From positions 16,510,992-16,574,991 of the forward strand of contig NC_044283.2 in NCBI RefSeq assembly GCF_004027225.2: a stretch of 64,000 nt of DNA, given 5' to 3'. The notes beneath the pieces are model-generated. The model saw nothing but the letters and a program-made list of their open reading frames with translations. It ran no database searches and had not been told where the DNA came from. Below are positions 62,203-64,000 of the stretch, piece after piece; the first letter of the stretch is position 1; each line of letters begins with the position of its first letter. This stretch comes from Strigops habroptila. Lineage: Eukaryota > Chordata > Aves > Psittaciformes > Psittacidae. The translations under genes and the position numbers were made by a program.

Positions 62203-64000
62203 CTGACAATTAAAAACAGGCAAATTAAAGCACAATCAATACAGCTTTCAATGCCATCAGTAGTTTGATAAAAACTCAGACTGTCTGATGAATATGAAGT
62301 TTAAGACCACTTACCACAGCCAGAACAGAATCAGATTTTTAAAACGTATCAAAACATACATATTAAAATGAAAAAAAAATATACATAAAAGGAAAAAACA
62401 AGAAGTTCTTACTAGGCATCCAGGAAGCATCACAGTACTCAGTTTACTCAGCACCATAGAAATTAGCAGCTTACAGAGTTAAGCAGTAAGCTAATGTACC
62501 CAAATGTACTTTACTAGAGGCAATCATCCATTCATTTTCATCCTATGACTAAGGTATTTGCAGGTCTTGACCCAAACAGATACAGCTCACTTCTCTCCAG
62601 AACTGTAATTCACTTGGTCAGCATCCCAAATCTGACAGGCCTTTTGGAGAAAGCTACAACACCTCCCTACCCATCATGGGAGAAAATAACCTGTGTGTAA
62701 AGCAACTTCTTCCTGAACACTGCTGCTTTCTAGGCAGACAGTACTTAGCAGTGTAAGAGCAATAGGAATGAGGACATAAGGCACACTGGTTGGGTAAAGA
62801 TCTGGACAATCAGGGTGCTACAGGTCTGTGTCTCATGGTATGTTCTGCCAAGCAGCCCAGACACAGATTAAGCACATAAGAAAACATAAATGCATTTTGT
62901 CTACCACAACTGGATGCCTTTCTACCCATCTATATAACCACACAATCTCTTTCCAGTGTTCCTGAGAAAGTATTTTGGATCAAATTTACAAATGTAACTT
63001 TACATTTTAGAAGTGTCCCCACTATATCCAATTGGATATAACATAGCATCCATTTTTATTAGGAGAATCATGGGCAGCAAGAGCAAACTTGTATTATTGT
63101 TACAATAAAGATACTTGCATCTCTATGGCATTCCCCTCTTGTTCTGCCTAAACCAAACATTCCAAGTCTTCTTAAACCTGTTCATGCTTCTACATTTCTT
63201 AGCCACCACTGTCAGACTGCTTCTGTAACTGTGATTTTCAGTATTCTCCAGTTCGCATTATGCGAGTCAACATTTTCACACACGAAAAGAAAAATCACAC
63301 TAATAGCAAACAAGAAAAAGATTACTCCTTCCATAAGGGCTGTAGTAACAAGCCTCAAGTCCTATTTGCAAAAGTTGAGTAACAACTCTTTCCCAATTCT
63401 TCCTGATGTTAATGAGTTGCATGTGTTTGCCCAAAGCACTGCTGTGTTTTTCAGGAAAAAATCCAGACTAGTTGAAACCAGCTAGTTCAGAACATGAAAG
63501 CAAATCACTGTTCCCTGTGCTGTGGTCCCTACCCCCCCAAAACTACCCGAATAAGAAACAGGAACGTTTGCTGGAGTTCATGTTTTTTCATTTGTACATG
63601 GTCAGCAGCAGTACACTGTAAATTATGCATCTGCTTATTCTCATAAGCCTTTTATCTTCTGACTGTGCCAGAAGCAGCTGTAAGCATACAAGATAAACCA
63701 CTAACTAGAAAACATAGCATATTTTTCCCCAAAGAGTTTCAGACTTAGCCTTCAGGGATGTTCATAAAATGGATGTTTTGAAATTTTAGTATCTATGTCT
63801 CATGAAAATATCATTGAAGTCACACTAATAAAAGATTGGGAAATGAGAGTATTTGTCTCAAAACCTTTCCACTCCCTGCCTGTGGGCTTGTGTCAGTGCT
63901 GCTTTGTTTTGATGTTAAATTGCTCCCAGATTTCTTCCTCCATGCAGACCAACCTGGCGAGGAGCGAGATGAAAAACCCAATAAAGTTTGTATTAAATAG
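62203..64000 (-). other. QDPR: QDPR intron upstream of exon 5, incomplete
   Basis: Intronic sequence continues to the window edge. I looked for the preceding exon (the segment with the SxxTKHL-type helix ending GTP) on the minus strand and did not find it. No repeat was recognised. Confidence 0.75.

Larger units (their letters stand above)
57895..64000 (-). other. QDPR: QDPR gene, 3' part (exons 5-7 of 7, introns and 3' UTR)
   Basis: This is quinoid dihydropteridine reductase, a cytosolic short-chain dehydrogenase that uses NADH. It regenerates tetrahydrobiopterin for the phenylalanine, tyrosine and tryptophan hydroxylases and nitric oxide synthase. Transcription runs right to left. The window holds the last three coding exons, two complete introns of 1363 and 1904 bases, at least 1.8 kb of the preceding intron, and the 3' UTR. 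The three exons encode 100 codons plus the stop, out of about 244 in the family, and correspond to human exons 5-7 in sequence, length and intron phase. The exons for the NADH-binding N-terminus must lie beyond base 64000; I found none in 62203-64000. Confidence 0.95.

Noticed and set aside
62203..64000. Search for QDPR exon 4
   Set aside because: No segment on the minus strand matches the expected helix and Thr-Pro ending, so the exon must lie beyond the window.

Overview
This is a vertebrate, almost certainly avian, nuclear window. It is AT-rich and mostly non-coding. Its recognisable repeats are CR1 LINEs whose 3' ends carry the TTCTATGA-type terminal repeat, plus a few faint ancient amniote SINE relics. 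It also contains the 3' end of a spliced vertebrate gene with short introns (1.4 and 1.9 kb). CR1 is also common in turtles and crocodilians. The low repeat density and compact introns favour a bird, but the species cannot be named from sequence alone.

Right end (about 57.9-64 kb, minus strand): the last three coding exons of QDPR (dihydropteridine reductase) and its 3' UTR. The splice sites, intron phases and an AATAAA signal all agree. The exons encode the YxxxK catalytic segment and the C-terminus. Earlier exons lie beyond base 64000.

Left end (1 to about 2.9 kb, minus strand): the 5' two-thirds of an unusually complete CR1 retrotransposon. It has a GC-rich 5' UTR, an ORF1 (zinc-finger-like cysteines, coiled coil, SGNH-type esterase) broken by one frameshift, and an uninterrupted ORF2 frame. 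ORF2 carries the whole endonuclease and the start of the reverse transcriptase and runs off the window. The ORF1/ORF2 junction has a T-TTA-AAC heptamer in the correct phase directly before the ORF1 stop, with a 6-nt spacer and a 7-10 bp stem-loop. This is the arrangement of a programmed -1 ribosomal frameshift, and I regard it as the most interesting signal here.

Middle (about 2.9-57.9 kb): I find no convincing exon. It holds five shorter 5'-truncated CR1 copies (near 4.2-4.9, 7.0-7.7, 24.3-24.6, 34.3 and 56.4 kb), MIR-like relics (near 10.6 and 53.9 kb, weaker near 9.5 kb), microsatellites, and two GC-rich blocks of unknown origin. There is also a strong roughly 100-bp palindrome at 52.6 kb and isolated regulatory-type motifs (X-box, paired ETS, CTCF-like). 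In human the region beyond the QDPR 3' end toward LDB2 is a gene desert, which fits. Two long unexplained ORFs (56905-57495 and 6070-6570, both minus strand) are near the limit of what chance would give.
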